Counted from the stretch's first letter, positions 1 to 6,467 are shown. The stretch is 7,509 nt of DNA from DASSZN01 sp035702805 (GCA_035702805.1 DASSZN010000275.1:1-7509), one strand, 5' to 3'. Notes: generated from the letters alone by a model not told the origin. Program-made: numbers and translations.

Positions 1-1122
1 CGCAACTTCATCGACCCCGGCAAGTTCCCCTACACCACCGCCACCGGCGAGACCTACGACACCGGCGAGTACGCCCGGGCGCTGGCGAAGGCCCTTGACG
101 TGGCGGGCTATGGGCAGCTACGCGAGGAGCAGGCGGCGGCGCGCAAGCAGGGGCGCTACCTCGGCATCGGCCTGGCCTCCTACGTCGAGATCTGCGGCTT
201 CGGGCCCTGGGAGAGCGCGACGGTGCGCGTCGAGCCGACCGGCTCGGTCTCCGTCTTCACCGGCATCTCCCCGCACGGCCAGGGACAGGAGACGACCTTC
301 GCCCAGCTCGTGGCCGACAACCTCGGCGCCGACTACGATAGCGTGATCGTGCACCACGGCGACACCGGCAACACGCCGGAGGGCAACGGCACCATGGGCA
401 GCCGCGGCCTGGCCGTCGGTGGCGGCGCGCTCATGATCTCCATCGACAAGATCCGCGAGAAGGCGCGGCGCATCGCCGCGACCATGCTCGAGGCCTCGGT
501 CGACGACATCGAGTTCGCCGACGGCAAGTACCGCGTCAAGGGCGCGCCCGACCGCGGCGTCGCGCTGGCCCAGATCGCGGCAAAGGCCTACAGCGGCGGG
601 CTGGCAGAGGACATCGAGGCGGGGCTGGAGACGACCGACTTCTTCCGGCCGTCGGCGGCCACCTTCCCCTTCGGCACGCACATCGCCGTCGTCGAGGTCT
701 TCCCGGAGACGGGCGAGGTGAAGCTGCTCAAGTACCTCTCGGTCGACGACTGCGGCCCGCGCATCAGCCCGCTCCTGGTCGAGGGGCAGGTCCACGGCGG
801 GCTGGCCCAGGGGATCGGCCAGGCGCTGCTCGAGCAGATCGTCTACGACGGCAGCGGCCAGCTCCTGACCGGCACGCTGATGGACTACGCCATCCCGCGG
901 GCCCACAACTTCCCGATGTTCCAGACGGACAACACCGTCACCCCGACCCCGATCAACGCGCTCGGCGCCAAGGGGATCGGCGAGGCGGCGACGATCGGCT
1001 CGACGCCCGCCACGGCCAACGCCGTGGTCGACGCCCTGGAGCCCTTCGGCATCACCCACCTCGACGTCCCGTTCTCGGCCGAGAAGGTCTGGACCGCCAT
1101 CCACGGCCGCGCCGACCGCTGA
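1..1122 (+). CDS. Xanthine dehydrogenase-family molybdopterin-binding subunit, copy 1 (5' end outside window)
   Basis: This is the C-terminal 373 residues of the large, molybdenum cofactor-binding subunit of a molybdenum hydroxylase (xanthine dehydrogenase / CO dehydrogenase large-subunit superfamily). The frame is open from base 1 and ends at TGA 1120-1122. The fragment matches residues 402-785 of the complete paralogue at 2100-4457 without an internal gap, so roughly 400 N-terminal residues lie upstream of the window. It covers the second cofactor-binding region: a GQGQET loop near fragment residues 93-98 and the KGIGEAA motif with the presumed catalytic base Glu at residue 328. One departure is visible: the stretch after DDCG reads PRISPLL, where copy 2 has VIVNPML, the more usual family form. 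Such proteins work with a [2Fe-2S] subunit and usually a FAD subunit, which may lie upstream. The substrate cannot be told from sequence. The family is certain; the specific function is unknown. Confidence 0.93.
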   Translation, partial: RNFIDPGKFPYTTATGETYDTGEYARALAKALDVAGYGQLREEQAAARKQGRYLGIGLASYVEICGFGPWESATVRVEPTGSVSVFTGISPHGQGQETTFAQLVADNLGADYDSVIVHHGDTGNTPEGNGTMGSRGLAVGGGALMISIDKIREKARRIAATMLEASVDDIEFADGKYRVKGAPDRGVALAQIAAKAYSGGLAEDIEAGLETTDFFRPSAATFPFGTHIAVVEVFPETGEVKLLKYLSVDDCGPRISPLLVEGQVHGGLAQGIGQALLEQIVYDGSGQLLTGTLMDYAIPRAHNFPMFQTDNTVTPTPINALGAKGIGEAATIGSTPATANAVVDALEPFGITHLDVPFSAEKVWTAIHGRADR

Positions 1123-1153
1123 CGGCGGTCGTCGACCCGGCATCGGCAAGCAC

Positions 1154-1185
1154 GCGAGCGGGAGGGCATGCGCCCTCCCGTTCGC
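1154..1185 (+). terminator. Strong hairpin after copy 1, likely terminator
   Basis: A 14-bp stem (1154-1167 with 1172-1185, one G-U pair) encloses the tetraloop ATGC and begins 31 bases after the stop of the upstream gene. Its position and strength fit transcription termination or mRNA 3'-end protection. No T-run follows, so it is not a classical intrinsic terminator, though GC-rich genomes often lack the U tract. Confidence 0.55.
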
Positions 1186-1212
1186 CGTCCCGGCGGCAAG
1201 CCTCCTGCGTCG

Positions 1213-1260
1213 ATCTGGCGCACCCGAGCGGTCCGTTGCCGGACGCTCGCGGCGCCAGAT
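1213..1260 (+). promoter_or_regulatory. 48-base extended hairpin ahead of the VIT-family gene
   Basis: The outer arms ATCTGGCGC (1213-1221) and GCGCCAGAT (1252-1260) pair perfectly over 9 bp. After a small internal loop (1222-1224 against 1250-1251), an inner stem pairs 1225-1229 with 1245-1249 and 1231-1235 with 1240-1244, with one bulged G at 1230 and the loop TTGC. That makes 19 base pairs in 48 bases. It ends 14 bases before the Shine-Dalgarno sequence of the next gene. It could be a leader RNA element, a second termination or attenuation hairpin, or a copy of a dispersed palindromic repeat. I do not recognise a known riboswitch in it. Confidence 0.4.
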
Positions 1261-1274
1261 GCCAGCGAAGCCGT

Positions 1275-1280
1275 GGAGGG
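1275..1280 (+). promoter_or_regulatory. Ribosome binding site of the VIT-family gene
   Basis: GGAGGG lies 8 bases before the ATG at 1289. It decides the start: the in-frame ATG at 1259 has no such site and sits inside the 3' arm of the preceding hairpin. Confidence 0.7.
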
Positions 1281-1288
1281 AGCCGGCG

Positions 1289-1867
1289 ATGAGCGAGAGG
1301 GACCGGGACCGCGGACGGGCGCGCCGGTTTCCGGCGTGGCTGGCGAGCCAGCTCCCCGGCGACCATACCGTCCCCGCCGAACAGGGCACGACCGCCGAGC
1401 AGAACCAGCGGTTCCTCCTCCAGGTGGTTCAGCCGGCGCTGGTCGGCCTGATGGACGGCTCGGTCTCGACCCTGGCCCCGATCTTCGCCACCGCCTACGC
1501 CACCCACATCCCCCACACCGCCTTCCTGGTCGGCGTGGCGGCGGCCGTCGGCGCCGGGATCAGCATGGGCTTCGCCGAGGCGCTCTCCGATACCGGCGAG
1601 CTCACCGGCCGCGGGCACCCGATCCAGCGGGGCGCCATCACCGGCGGGGCCACCTTCCTCGGCGGCATCCTCCACACCCTGCCCTTCCTGCTCCCCACGA
1701 TTCAGTCCGCCCTCTACCTCGCCTACCTGGTGGTCGGTATCGAGCTGATCACGATCGCGGTAATCCGCAACCGCTTCTTCCAGATGTCGATGGTCAGGTC
1801 GGTGATCCAGGTGGTCATCGGCGGCGCGCTCGTCTTCACCGCCGGCGTCCTGATCGGCAACTCCTAG
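1289..1867 (+). CDS. VIT/CCC1-family membrane protein (putative Fe2+/Mn2+ exporter), without ferritin-like domain
   Basis: This 192-aa integral membrane protein has a polar N-terminal tail of about 40 residues and about five hydrophobic helices (near 43-70, 77-100, 117-137, 139-160 and 170-189). Helix 1 carries GLMDGSVSTLAPIFA with Asp56, and helix 2 carries AGISMGFAEALSD with Met93 and Glu97. This pattern belongs to the vacuolar iron transporter family, where an Asp in helix 1 and Met/Glu in helix 2 form the metal path. From memory, the wording most resembles the C-terminal VIT domain of bacterial MbfA, a membrane-bound ferritin that exports iron. Here the N-terminus is only a short charged tail, so the diiron ferritin-like domain is missing. 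The likely role is efflux of ferrous iron or manganese across the cytoplasmic membrane; metal and direction are inferred. It lies between two molybdenum hydroxylase genes on the same strand, with structured intergenic DNA on both sides, so co-transcription is unproven. Confidence 0.85.
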   Translation: MSERDRDRGRARRFPAWLASQLPGDHTVPAEQGTTAEQNQRFLLQVVQPALVGLMDGSVSTLAPIFATAYATHIPHTAFLVGVAAAVGAGISMGFAEALSDTGELTGRGHPIQRGAITGGATFLGGILHTLPFLLPTIQSALYLAYLVVGIELITIAVIRNRFFQMSMVRSVIQVVIGGALVFTAGVLIGNS

Positions 1868-1873
1868 CCTCCG

Positions 1874-1905
1874 GCCGCGCGCCGCGCGGGTCCGCGCGCT
1901 GTGGC
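1874..1905 (+). terminator. Weak GC hairpin after the VIT-family gene, possible terminator
   Basis: GCCGCGCGC (1874-1882) can pair with GCGCGC (1894-1899) and then GGC (1903-1905), leaving TGT bulged and an 11-base loop. It starts six bases after the stop codon. There is no U tract, and in DNA this rich in GCGC some pairing is expected by chance. Confidence 0.3.
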
Positions 1906-2027
1906 ACGACCCGTGCTCGGCATGGCCCCACGCCGGAGCCCGTCCTCGATCTCGCGCCGTCGCCGGCACGAGCGCGTGGGCCGGCCGCCCCCGCGGAAGT
2001 CGCCTCGTGGGTCCAGCATCCAGCGCC

Positions 2028-2053
2028 GATCGCGTCCCGCCGCGAGCGCGATC
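2028..2053 (+). promoter_or_regulatory. Inverted repeat upstream of copy 2, possible operator or leader hairpin
   Basis: GATCGCG (2028-2034) and CGCGATC (2047-2053) form a perfect 7-bp inverted repeat around a 12-base spacer, ending 46 bases before the start codon at 2100. Spacing and position would fit a dimeric repressor site or a leader hairpin. The rest of the 1868-2099 gap shows no convincing -35/-10 pair and no credible small ORF. Confidence 0.25.
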
Positions 2054-2086
2054 CGCCAACGGGAGCCCGCGCCCCCTCGCGGGACA

Positions 2087-2093
2087 GGGAGGT
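2087..2093 (+). promoter_or_regulatory. Ribosome binding site of copy 2
   Basis: GGGAGGT lies 6 bases before the ATG at 2100. It fixes this start over the in-frame ATG at 2007, which would add 31 residues unlike the family N-terminus. Confidence 0.75.
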
Positions 2094-2099
2094 AGCTCG

Positions 2100-4457
2100 A
2101 TGGTGCTCAGCCACTACGTCGGCGCGCGCGTCCGGCGCAAGGAGGACCCCCGGCTCATCAAGGGCACCGGGACCTACGTCGACGACGTGCGCATCCCCGG
2201 CCTGCTCCACCTGGCCTTCGTGCGCAGCCCGTACCCGCACGCCCGCATCGGCCACATCGACGTGGCTCACGCCGCCGCCATGCCCGGCGTGGTGGACGTC
2301 GTCACCGGCGCGCAGCTCGCCGACCTGCTCCACCCGACCGACGCGATCGGCGGCGAGGGAGAGGCCGAGGGGACCGTCGGCGAGCCGGAGCAGCAGCGCC
2401 CCGAGAAGCGACCGATGGCGACCGACCGCGTGCGCCATGTCGGCGAGGCCGTCGTCGCGGTCGTGGCCGAGACGATCTACCAGGCCCGGGATGCCGCCGA
2501 CGCGGTCGTGGTCGACTACGACCCGCTCCCGGCGGTCGTCGACCCTGAGGCCGCGATGCGCGACGGCGCGCCCCGGCTCTGGGACGAGCTGCCCAACAAC
2601 GTCGCGGCGCGCTGGAACCACACCCGGGGCGACGTCGACGCCGCGTTCAAGGACGCGCCGGTCGTGGTCCGCCAGCGCATCAAGAGCAACCGGCTGGCCG
2701 GGGTGCCGATGGAGACGCGCGGGGTGCTCGCCACGCCGGACCCGGCCACCGGCGGCCTCACCTTCTGGACCTCGACCCAGGCGCCGCACTGGAACCGGAA
2801 GGACGTCGCGCAGGCGCTCGGCCTGGGGCAGAACCAGGTGCGGGCGATCGCGCCCCAGGTCGGCGGCGGCTTCGGCGTCAAGATCGGCTCCTACCCCGAG
2901 GACTTCATCGTCTCCGCCATCGCCTACAAGCTCGGACGCCCCGTCAAGTGGATCGAGACGCGCAGCGAGAACTTCCAGGCCACCCACCAGGGACGTGCCC
3001 AGATCGCCGACATCGAGGTCGCGGCCGATCGGGACGGGAAGATCCGCGCCTACCGGCTGCACGTCATCCAGGATCAGGGGGCGTTCCCGAAGGACACCTC
3101 GCTCCAGATCCTCACCGGCGCGATGGCCGTCGGCTGCTACGACATCCCGGCCGTCGACCTGCACGCGGTCGGCGCCTGCACCAACACGATGGACATCGGC
3201 GCCTACCGCGGCGCTGGCCGGCCCGAGGCGGCCTACTACATCGAGCGCGCCGTCGACCTCGTCGCCGACGCCGCCGGGCTCGACCCGGCCGAGGTGCGGC
3301 GGCGCAACTTTATCGACCCGGGGAAGTTCCCGGTCACGACCGCGACCGGCGAGCGCTACGACACCGGCGACTACGCGAAGGCGCTCGACCGCGCGCTCGA
3401 GGAGTCCGGCTACCAGCAGCTGCGCCGGGAACAGGCGGAGGCCCGCAAGCAGGGGCGCTACCTCGGCATCGGCCTGGCCTCCTACGTCGAGATCTGCGGC
3501 TTCGGCCCGTGGGAGAGCGCCACCGTGCGCGTCGAGCCGGGAGGCGCGGTCACCGTCTACTCGGGCATCTGCCCGCAGGGGCAGGGGCAGGAGACGGCCT
3601 TCGCCCAGCTGGTCGCCGATGAGCTGGGTGCCGACTACGACCACATCACCGTGCAGTTCGGCGATACCGCGACCGCGCCCGAGGGGAACGGCACGATGGG
3701 CAGCCGGGGCCTCGCGGTCGGCGGCGGCGCGCTGATGCTCGGGGTCGGCAAGCTCCGCGAGAAGGCCCGGCGCATCGCCGCGACCATGCTCGAGGCCTCG
3801 CTCGACGACATCGAGCTGGTCGGCGGCAGGTACCGGGTCAAGGGCGCGCCCGACCGGAGCGTCGCGCTGCACGAGATCGCGGGCGAGGCCTACAGCGGCC
3901 ACCTGTCGTCCGACATCGAGCCGGGGCTGGAGACGACCGACTTCTTCCGGCCGCCCGACGAGACCTTCCCCTTCGGCACGCATGTCGCCCTGGTCGAGGT
4001 CATGCCCGGCACGGGCGAGGTGCGGATCCTCCGCTACGTGTCGGTGGACGACTGTGGCGTCATCGTCAACCCGATGCTGGTCGACGGCCAGGTGCAGGGC
4101 GGGCTGGCGCAGGGCATCGCCCAGGCGCTCCGCGAGCAGGTCGTCTACGACGACAGCGGCCAGCTCCTGACCGGCACGCTGATGGACTACGCCATCCCCA
4201 AGGCCGATAGCCTGCCGATGTTCGAGAACAGCCACACCGAGACGCCGACCCCGCTCAACCCCATCGGCGCCAAGGGCATCGGGGAGGCCGCGACGATCGG
4301 CTCGACCCCGGCGATGGCCAACGCCGTGATCGACGCCCTCGAGCCCTTCGGGATCGGCCACCTCGACCTGCCGCTCACGCCCCAGACGGTGTGGGACGCC
4401 ATACAGCGGCAGGGGTCGGGATCGCGGGGGAGCGGCGAGCGGAAGGCCGCCGACTGA
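2100..4457 (+). CDS. Xanthine dehydrogenase-family molybdopterin-binding subunit, copy 2 (complete; AYRGAGR type)
   Basis: This complete 785-aa large subunit has the usual length for the aerobic CO dehydrogenase / xanthine dehydrogenase molybdenum subunit. The N-terminus (VGARVRRKEDPRLIKGTGTY) leads into the alpha/beta hammerhead domain (about 15-135). The first cofactor-binding region carries QVGGGFGVK (253-261) and AYRGAGRPE (368-376); the second carries GQGQET (494-499) and KGIGEAA with the presumed catalytic Glu729. In true CO dehydrogenase (form I) the loop is AYxCSFR, with a Cys that binds copper. Here it is AYRGAGR, typical of form II proteins, whose substrates are mostly unknown and which should not be assumed to oxidise CO. 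The enzyme would be cytoplasmic and hydroxylate a small aldehyde, purine or N-heterocycle using water, passing electrons to missing FeS and FAD subunits. The start is set by a strong ribosome site. Its C-terminal half is about 75% identical to the product of 1-1122. Confidence 0.95.
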   Translation: MVLSHYVGARVRRKEDPRLIKGTGTYVDDVRIPGLLHLAFVRSPYPHARIGHIDVAHAAAMPGVVDVVTGAQLADLLHPTDAIGGEGEAEGTVGEPEQQRPEKRPMATDRVRHVGEAVVAVVAETIYQARDAADAVVVDYDPLPAVVDPEAAMRDGAPRLWDELPNNVAARWNHTRGDVDAAFKDAPVVVRQRIKSNRLAGVPMETRGVLATPDPATGGLTFWTSTQAPHWNRKDVAQALGLGQNQVRAIAPQVGGGFGVKIGSYPEDFIVSAIAYKLGRPVKWIETRSENFQATHQGRAQIADIEVAADRDGKIRAYRLHVIQDQGAFPKDTSLQILTGAMAVGCYDIPAVDLHAVGACTNTMDIGAYRGAGRPEAAYYIERAVDLVADAAGLDPAEVRRRNFIDPGKFPVTTATGERYDTGDYAKALDRALEESGYQQLRREQAEARKQGRYLGIGLASYVEICGFGPWESATVRVEPGGAVTVYSGICPQGQGQETAFAQLVADELGADYDHITVQFGDTATAPEGNGTMGSRGLAVGGGALMLGVGKLREKARRIAATMLEASLDDIELVGGRYRVKGAPDRSVALHEIAGEAYSGHLSSDIEPGLETTDFFRPPDETFPFGTHVALVEVMPGTGEVRILRYVSVDDCGVIVNPMLVDGQVQGGLAQGIAQALREQVVYDDSGQLLTGTLMDYAIPKADSLPMFENSHTETPTPLNPIGAKGIGEAATIGSTPAMANAVIDALEPFGIGHLDLPLTPQTVWDAIQRQGSGSRGSGERKAAD
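3303..4403 (+). repeat. Segment paralogous to 1-1101 (diverged direct repeat)
   Basis: Bases 3303-4403 align with 1-1101 at a constant offset of 3302, so there are no insertions or deletions over 367 codons. By hand I count about 92 residue differences. Runs of perfect nucleotide identity include 142-203 (62 bases), 620-651 (32 bases) and 852-896 (45 bases). This is gene duplication, not a mobile repeat. It is also a possible substrate for recombination that would delete the VIT gene. Confidence 0.85.
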
Positions 4458-4495
4458 CCCCGGAGGTCGAGCCGGCCACTCGAGCCGTTTGCAGC

Positions 4496-4521
4496 CGGGG
4501 CGGGTGTCGGCTCCCGCCCCG
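4496..4521. terminator. GC hairpin between convergent genes, possible bidirectional terminator
   Basis: CGGGGCGGG (4496-4504) pairs perfectly with CCCGCCCCG (4513-4521) around an 8-base loop. It lies in the 87-base gap between the plus-strand stop at 4457 and the minus-strand stop at 4545, so one hairpin could serve both units. No T-run is present on either side. Confidence 0.5.
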
Positions 4522-4544
4522 TGCTCGTGCCCGGCGGCACTCCC

Positions 4545-5093
4545 TTACCGTGATAGGCGCCGATCCGGACCGGGTTGGGAATCCCGCAGGTCCATGCCCG
4601 CCCAGGCCGGTCCGGCGACGCGCCGCACCGCGCCCGAGACGTCGCCGAGGTCGCCGGCCAGCTCGGCGACCGACCGGCCGATCCGGGGGTGACCCAGCCC
4701 GGGCGCGACCTCGGCCAGCGGCACCAGCACGAAGGCCCGCTCGTGCAGCCGCGGGTGCGGCACCGTCAGCCCCGGCTCGTCGAGCACCCGGTCGTCGTGG
4801 AGGAGGAGGTCGAGGTCCAGCGTGCGCGGCGCGTTCGGGAAGGTGCGCTCCCGTCCGTGGGCTCGCTCGATCTCCCCCAGGACCGCCAGCACCGCGCGGG
4901 GGCTCGCCTCCGTCGCGACCCCGGCGACGGCGTTCAGGAAGGGCGGCTGGTCCCGGTAGCCGACCGGCGCCGTCTCGTAGAGCGACGACACCGCGACGAC
5001 GGGCCCGAGCGCCCGCAGCCCGCGCACCGCGTCGCGCAGGGTCGCCTCCCGGTCCCCGAGGTTCGCGCCCAGCCCAATCCAGGCGGTCGCCAT
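4545..5093 (-). CDS. folK: 2-amino-4-hydroxy-6-hydroxymethyldihydropteridine diphosphokinase (HPPK)
   Basis: FolK transfers pyrophosphate from ATP to 6-hydroxymethyl-7,8-dihydropterin, the step just before dihydropteroate synthase. The 182-aa product shows the family pattern in order: IGLGANLGD at the N-terminus (6-14), SSLYETAPVG (36-45), PFLNAV (51-56), PRTLDLDLLL (89-98) with the two Mg-binding Asp residues D93 and D95, and VPHPRLHERAFVL (111-123). The family is usually about 160 residues; this protein ends in an extra tail of about 20 polar residues with no recognisable motif. The ATG at 5093 shares one base with the folP stop (TGATG), and a GGAG at 5103-5106 gives a possible ribosome site 9 bases upstream, so translation is probably coupled to folP. 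It is cytoplasmic. Identification is very secure. Confidence 0.96.
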   Translation of the reverse strand: MATAWIGLGANLGDREATLRDAVRGLRALGPVVAVSSLYETAPVGYRDQPPFLNAVAGVATEASPRAVLAVLGEIERAHGRERTFPNAPRTLDLDLLLHDDRVLDEPGLTVPHPRLHERAFVLVPLAEVAPGLGHPRIGRSVAELAGDLGDVSGAVRRVAGPAWAGMDLRDSQPGPDRRLSR

Positions 5094-5935
5094 CAGCCGG
5101 GGCTCCAGCCGCGCACGACCGCGTCGGCCATGCGGGCCACCCGGACCATCGGGGCCACGTCGTGCACGCGCACGAGGTCGGCGCCGTTGGCGATGGCGAG
5201 CGCGACCGTCGCGGCCGTCCCCTCGAGGCGGTCCGCCGGCCCGGCCCCGAGCACCTGACCGATGGTGCCCTTGCGGGACGTGCCGACCAGGATCGGGCGT
5301 CCCAGCGCCGTCAGTTCACGCAGCCGCCGCAGCAGCTCCAGGTTGAGCGCGGCCGTCTTGCCGAACCCGAAGCCGGGGTCGACGATGATGCGCTCCCAGG
5401 CGATGCCGGCCGCCAGCGCGCGGTCGATCCGCGCGCTCAGCTCCCGGGCCACGTCGGGGATCAGCCGCTCGGCCCGCTCCACCTTGCGGTCGTGCATGAT
5501 CACCACGGGCGCGCCGGCCGCGGCGACGACCGTCGCCATCTCGGGGTCCGCCGTCAGCCCGCGCACGTCGTTGACGACGCGCGCGCCGGCACGCAGCGCC
5601 GCCTCGGCGACCGCGGCCTTCTCGGTGTCGACCGACACCGGCACCGGGAGCGCCTCCGCCAGCGCCGCGACCACCGGCACGACGCGGCGCAATTCCTCGT
5701 CGACGCCGACCGGGCGGTGCCCGGGGCGCGTCGACTCGCCGCCCACGTCGATGGCGTCCGCCCCGGCCGCGACCATCGCCCGGGCGCGCTCGACGACGGC
5801 CGGCAGCGCCTGTCCGGCGAGGCCGTCGCCGCTGAAGGAGTCGGGCGTGACGTTGAGGATGCCCATGACGTAGGTACGCCGGCCCCACGGCCAGCGGAAC
5901 GTGGGCGTCTCGAGCGGCGCCGGGGCCGCGCCCAT
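5093..5935 (-). CDS. folP: Dihydropteroate synthase (DHPS)
   Basis: FolP condenses hydroxymethyldihydropterin pyrophosphate with p-aminobenzoate to make dihydropteroate; it is the sulfonamide target. The 280-aa length is normal for this TIM-barrel enzyme. Both signatures are present: MGILNVTPDSFSGDG (24-38) and DVGGESTRPG (63-72). Residues known to bind substrate in the E. coli enzyme have clear counterparts: N28, T69, D103, N122 and D123, D186 in DPGFGFGK, K222 in GTSRKG, and R256 and H258 in RVHD. No obvious lesion or fusion is seen. The ATG at 5935 follows a good ribosome site. The gene lies between folB and folK on the same strand, and its product supplies dihydropteroate for folC or folA-type steps encoded elsewhere. 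Sulfonamide sensitivity cannot be judged from this sequence alone. Confidence 0.97.
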   Translation of the reverse strand: MGAAPAPLETPTFRWPWGRRTYVMGILNVTPDSFSGDGLAGQALPAVVERARAMVAAGADAIDVGGESTRPGHRPVGVDEELRRVVPVVAALAEALPVPVSVDTEKAAVAEAALRAGARVVNDVRGLTADPEMATVVAAAGAPVVIMHDRKVERAERLIPDVARELSARIDRALAAGIAWERIIVDPGFGFGKTAALNLELLRRLRELTALGRPILVGTSRKGTIGQVLGAGPADRLEGTAATVALAIANGADLVRVHDVAPMVRVARMADAVVRGWSPG

Positions 5936-5939
5936 CGCA

Positions 5940-5945
5940 CCCTCC
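5940..5945 (-). promoter_or_regulatory. Ribosome binding site of folP
   Basis: On the minus strand GGAGGG precedes the ATG at 5935 by 4 bases (5 if only GGAGG is counted), which supports that start over the internal ATG within the MGILNVTP motif. Confidence 0.65.
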
Positions 5946-6012
5946 AGGTTTCCGCGGAGGCCTCAGCCGCGCGCGGCGAGCCGCGGCGTCGGATCGACCG
6001 GGGCGTGGTGCG

Positions 6013-6396
6013 TCACGCGCTCGCCTCCGGCCGGGCGCGCCGGATCGAGATCCCGGCCGCGGCGAGCACGCTCCCGGCGACCGGCGCCGAGGGCTTGCGC
6101 ACCGTGACCTCCACCGCCACGACGCGCGGCTGCCGGGCCAGGACCCGGTTCGCGATCTCCTCGGCCACCGACTCGACCAGGTCGCAGGGCTCGCCCTCGA
6201 CCACCTCGCGCGTGATCCGGTAGAGGTCGCTGTAGCTGACCGTCTCGGCGAGCCGGTCGCTCGTGCCGGCGGGCCGCAGGTCGCAGCTCGCCGTGAGGTC
6301 CACGACGAAGCGCTGCCCGAGGCGGCGCTCCTCGGCGTGGACGCCGTGGTACCCGTAGAAGACCATGCCTTCGAGGAAGACCCGGTCGGTCGCCAC
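6013..6396 (-). CDS. folB: Dihydroneopterin aldolase
   Basis: FolB cleaves 7,8-dihydroneopterin to 6-hydroxymethyl-7,8-dihydropterin and glycolaldehyde, feeding folK. The product is 127 aa from the GTG at 6396, close to the family's usual 120 residues. Compared with the Staphylococcus aureus enzyme from memory, the sequence aligns nearly without gaps: FYGYHGVHAEERRLGQRF matches its FYGYHG...GQ region, and the active-site residues correspond to E23, Y55 (TVSY), E75 (VESVAEEIA) and K101 (in RKPSAPV). The family forms ring-shaped octamers in the cytoplasm. The GTG at 6402 is also in frame, but its codon overlaps the GGAGG ribosome site, so the GTG at 6396 is preferred. The gene ends 77 bases before folP and starts 71 bases after the amidase stop, on the same strand. 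Identity is secure; only the start is open. Confidence 0.94.
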   Translation of the reverse strand: MATDRVFLEGMVFYGYHGVHAEERRLGQRFVVDLTASCDLRPAGTSDRLAETVSYSDLYRITREVVEGEPCDLVESVAEEIANRVLARQPRVVAVEVTVRKPSAPVAGSVLAAAGISIRRARPEASA

Positions 6397-6401
6397 GCTC
6401 A

Positions 6402-6406
6402 CCTCC
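6402..6406 (-). promoter_or_regulatory. Ribosome binding site of folB
   Basis: GGAGGTGA on the minus strand (core GGAGG at 6406-6402) stands 5 bases before the GTG at 6396. A start at the GTG of 6402 would use part of this same site, so the site selects 6396. Confidence 0.65.
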
Positions 6407-6467
6407 GTCGTGCCGGAAGATCGTGTCGCGGTTGGCGCGGCCGGCCCGTGGCCCCGCGCGGTCGGGC

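Noticed and set aside
1259..1288. Earlier ATG for the VIT-family gene
   Set aside because: It lies within the 3' arm of a hairpin and lacks a ribosome site, while the ATG at 1289 has GGAGGG at good spacing.
118..1389. Minus-strand open frame (423 codons) opposite copy 1
   Set aside because: It is an antisense shadow of a conserved coding region, with composition typical of a wrong-frame translation.
2007..2099. Earlier in-frame ATG for copy 2
   Set aside because: The added residues are low complexity and unlike the family N-terminus; the strong GGGAGGT site points to 2100.
1168..3735. Long plus-strand open frame (855 codons) in another frame across the VIT-family gene and copy 2
   Set aside because: It is Arg/Pro/Ser-rich low-complexity translation overlapping two clear genes in other frames, with no ribosome site or domain.
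1836..4361. Long minus-strand open frame (841 codons) opposite the second hydroxylase gene
   Set aside because: It mirrors the real gene in very GC-rich DNA, where stop codons are rare in all frames. The translation has no recognisable domain, and the plus-strand product is an unmistakable family member.
4391..6223. Plus-strand open frame (610 codons) across folK, folP and part of folB
   Set aside because: The fol genes on the other strand carry full sets of catalytic motifs; this frame is Arg/Pro/Ala-rich with no domain.
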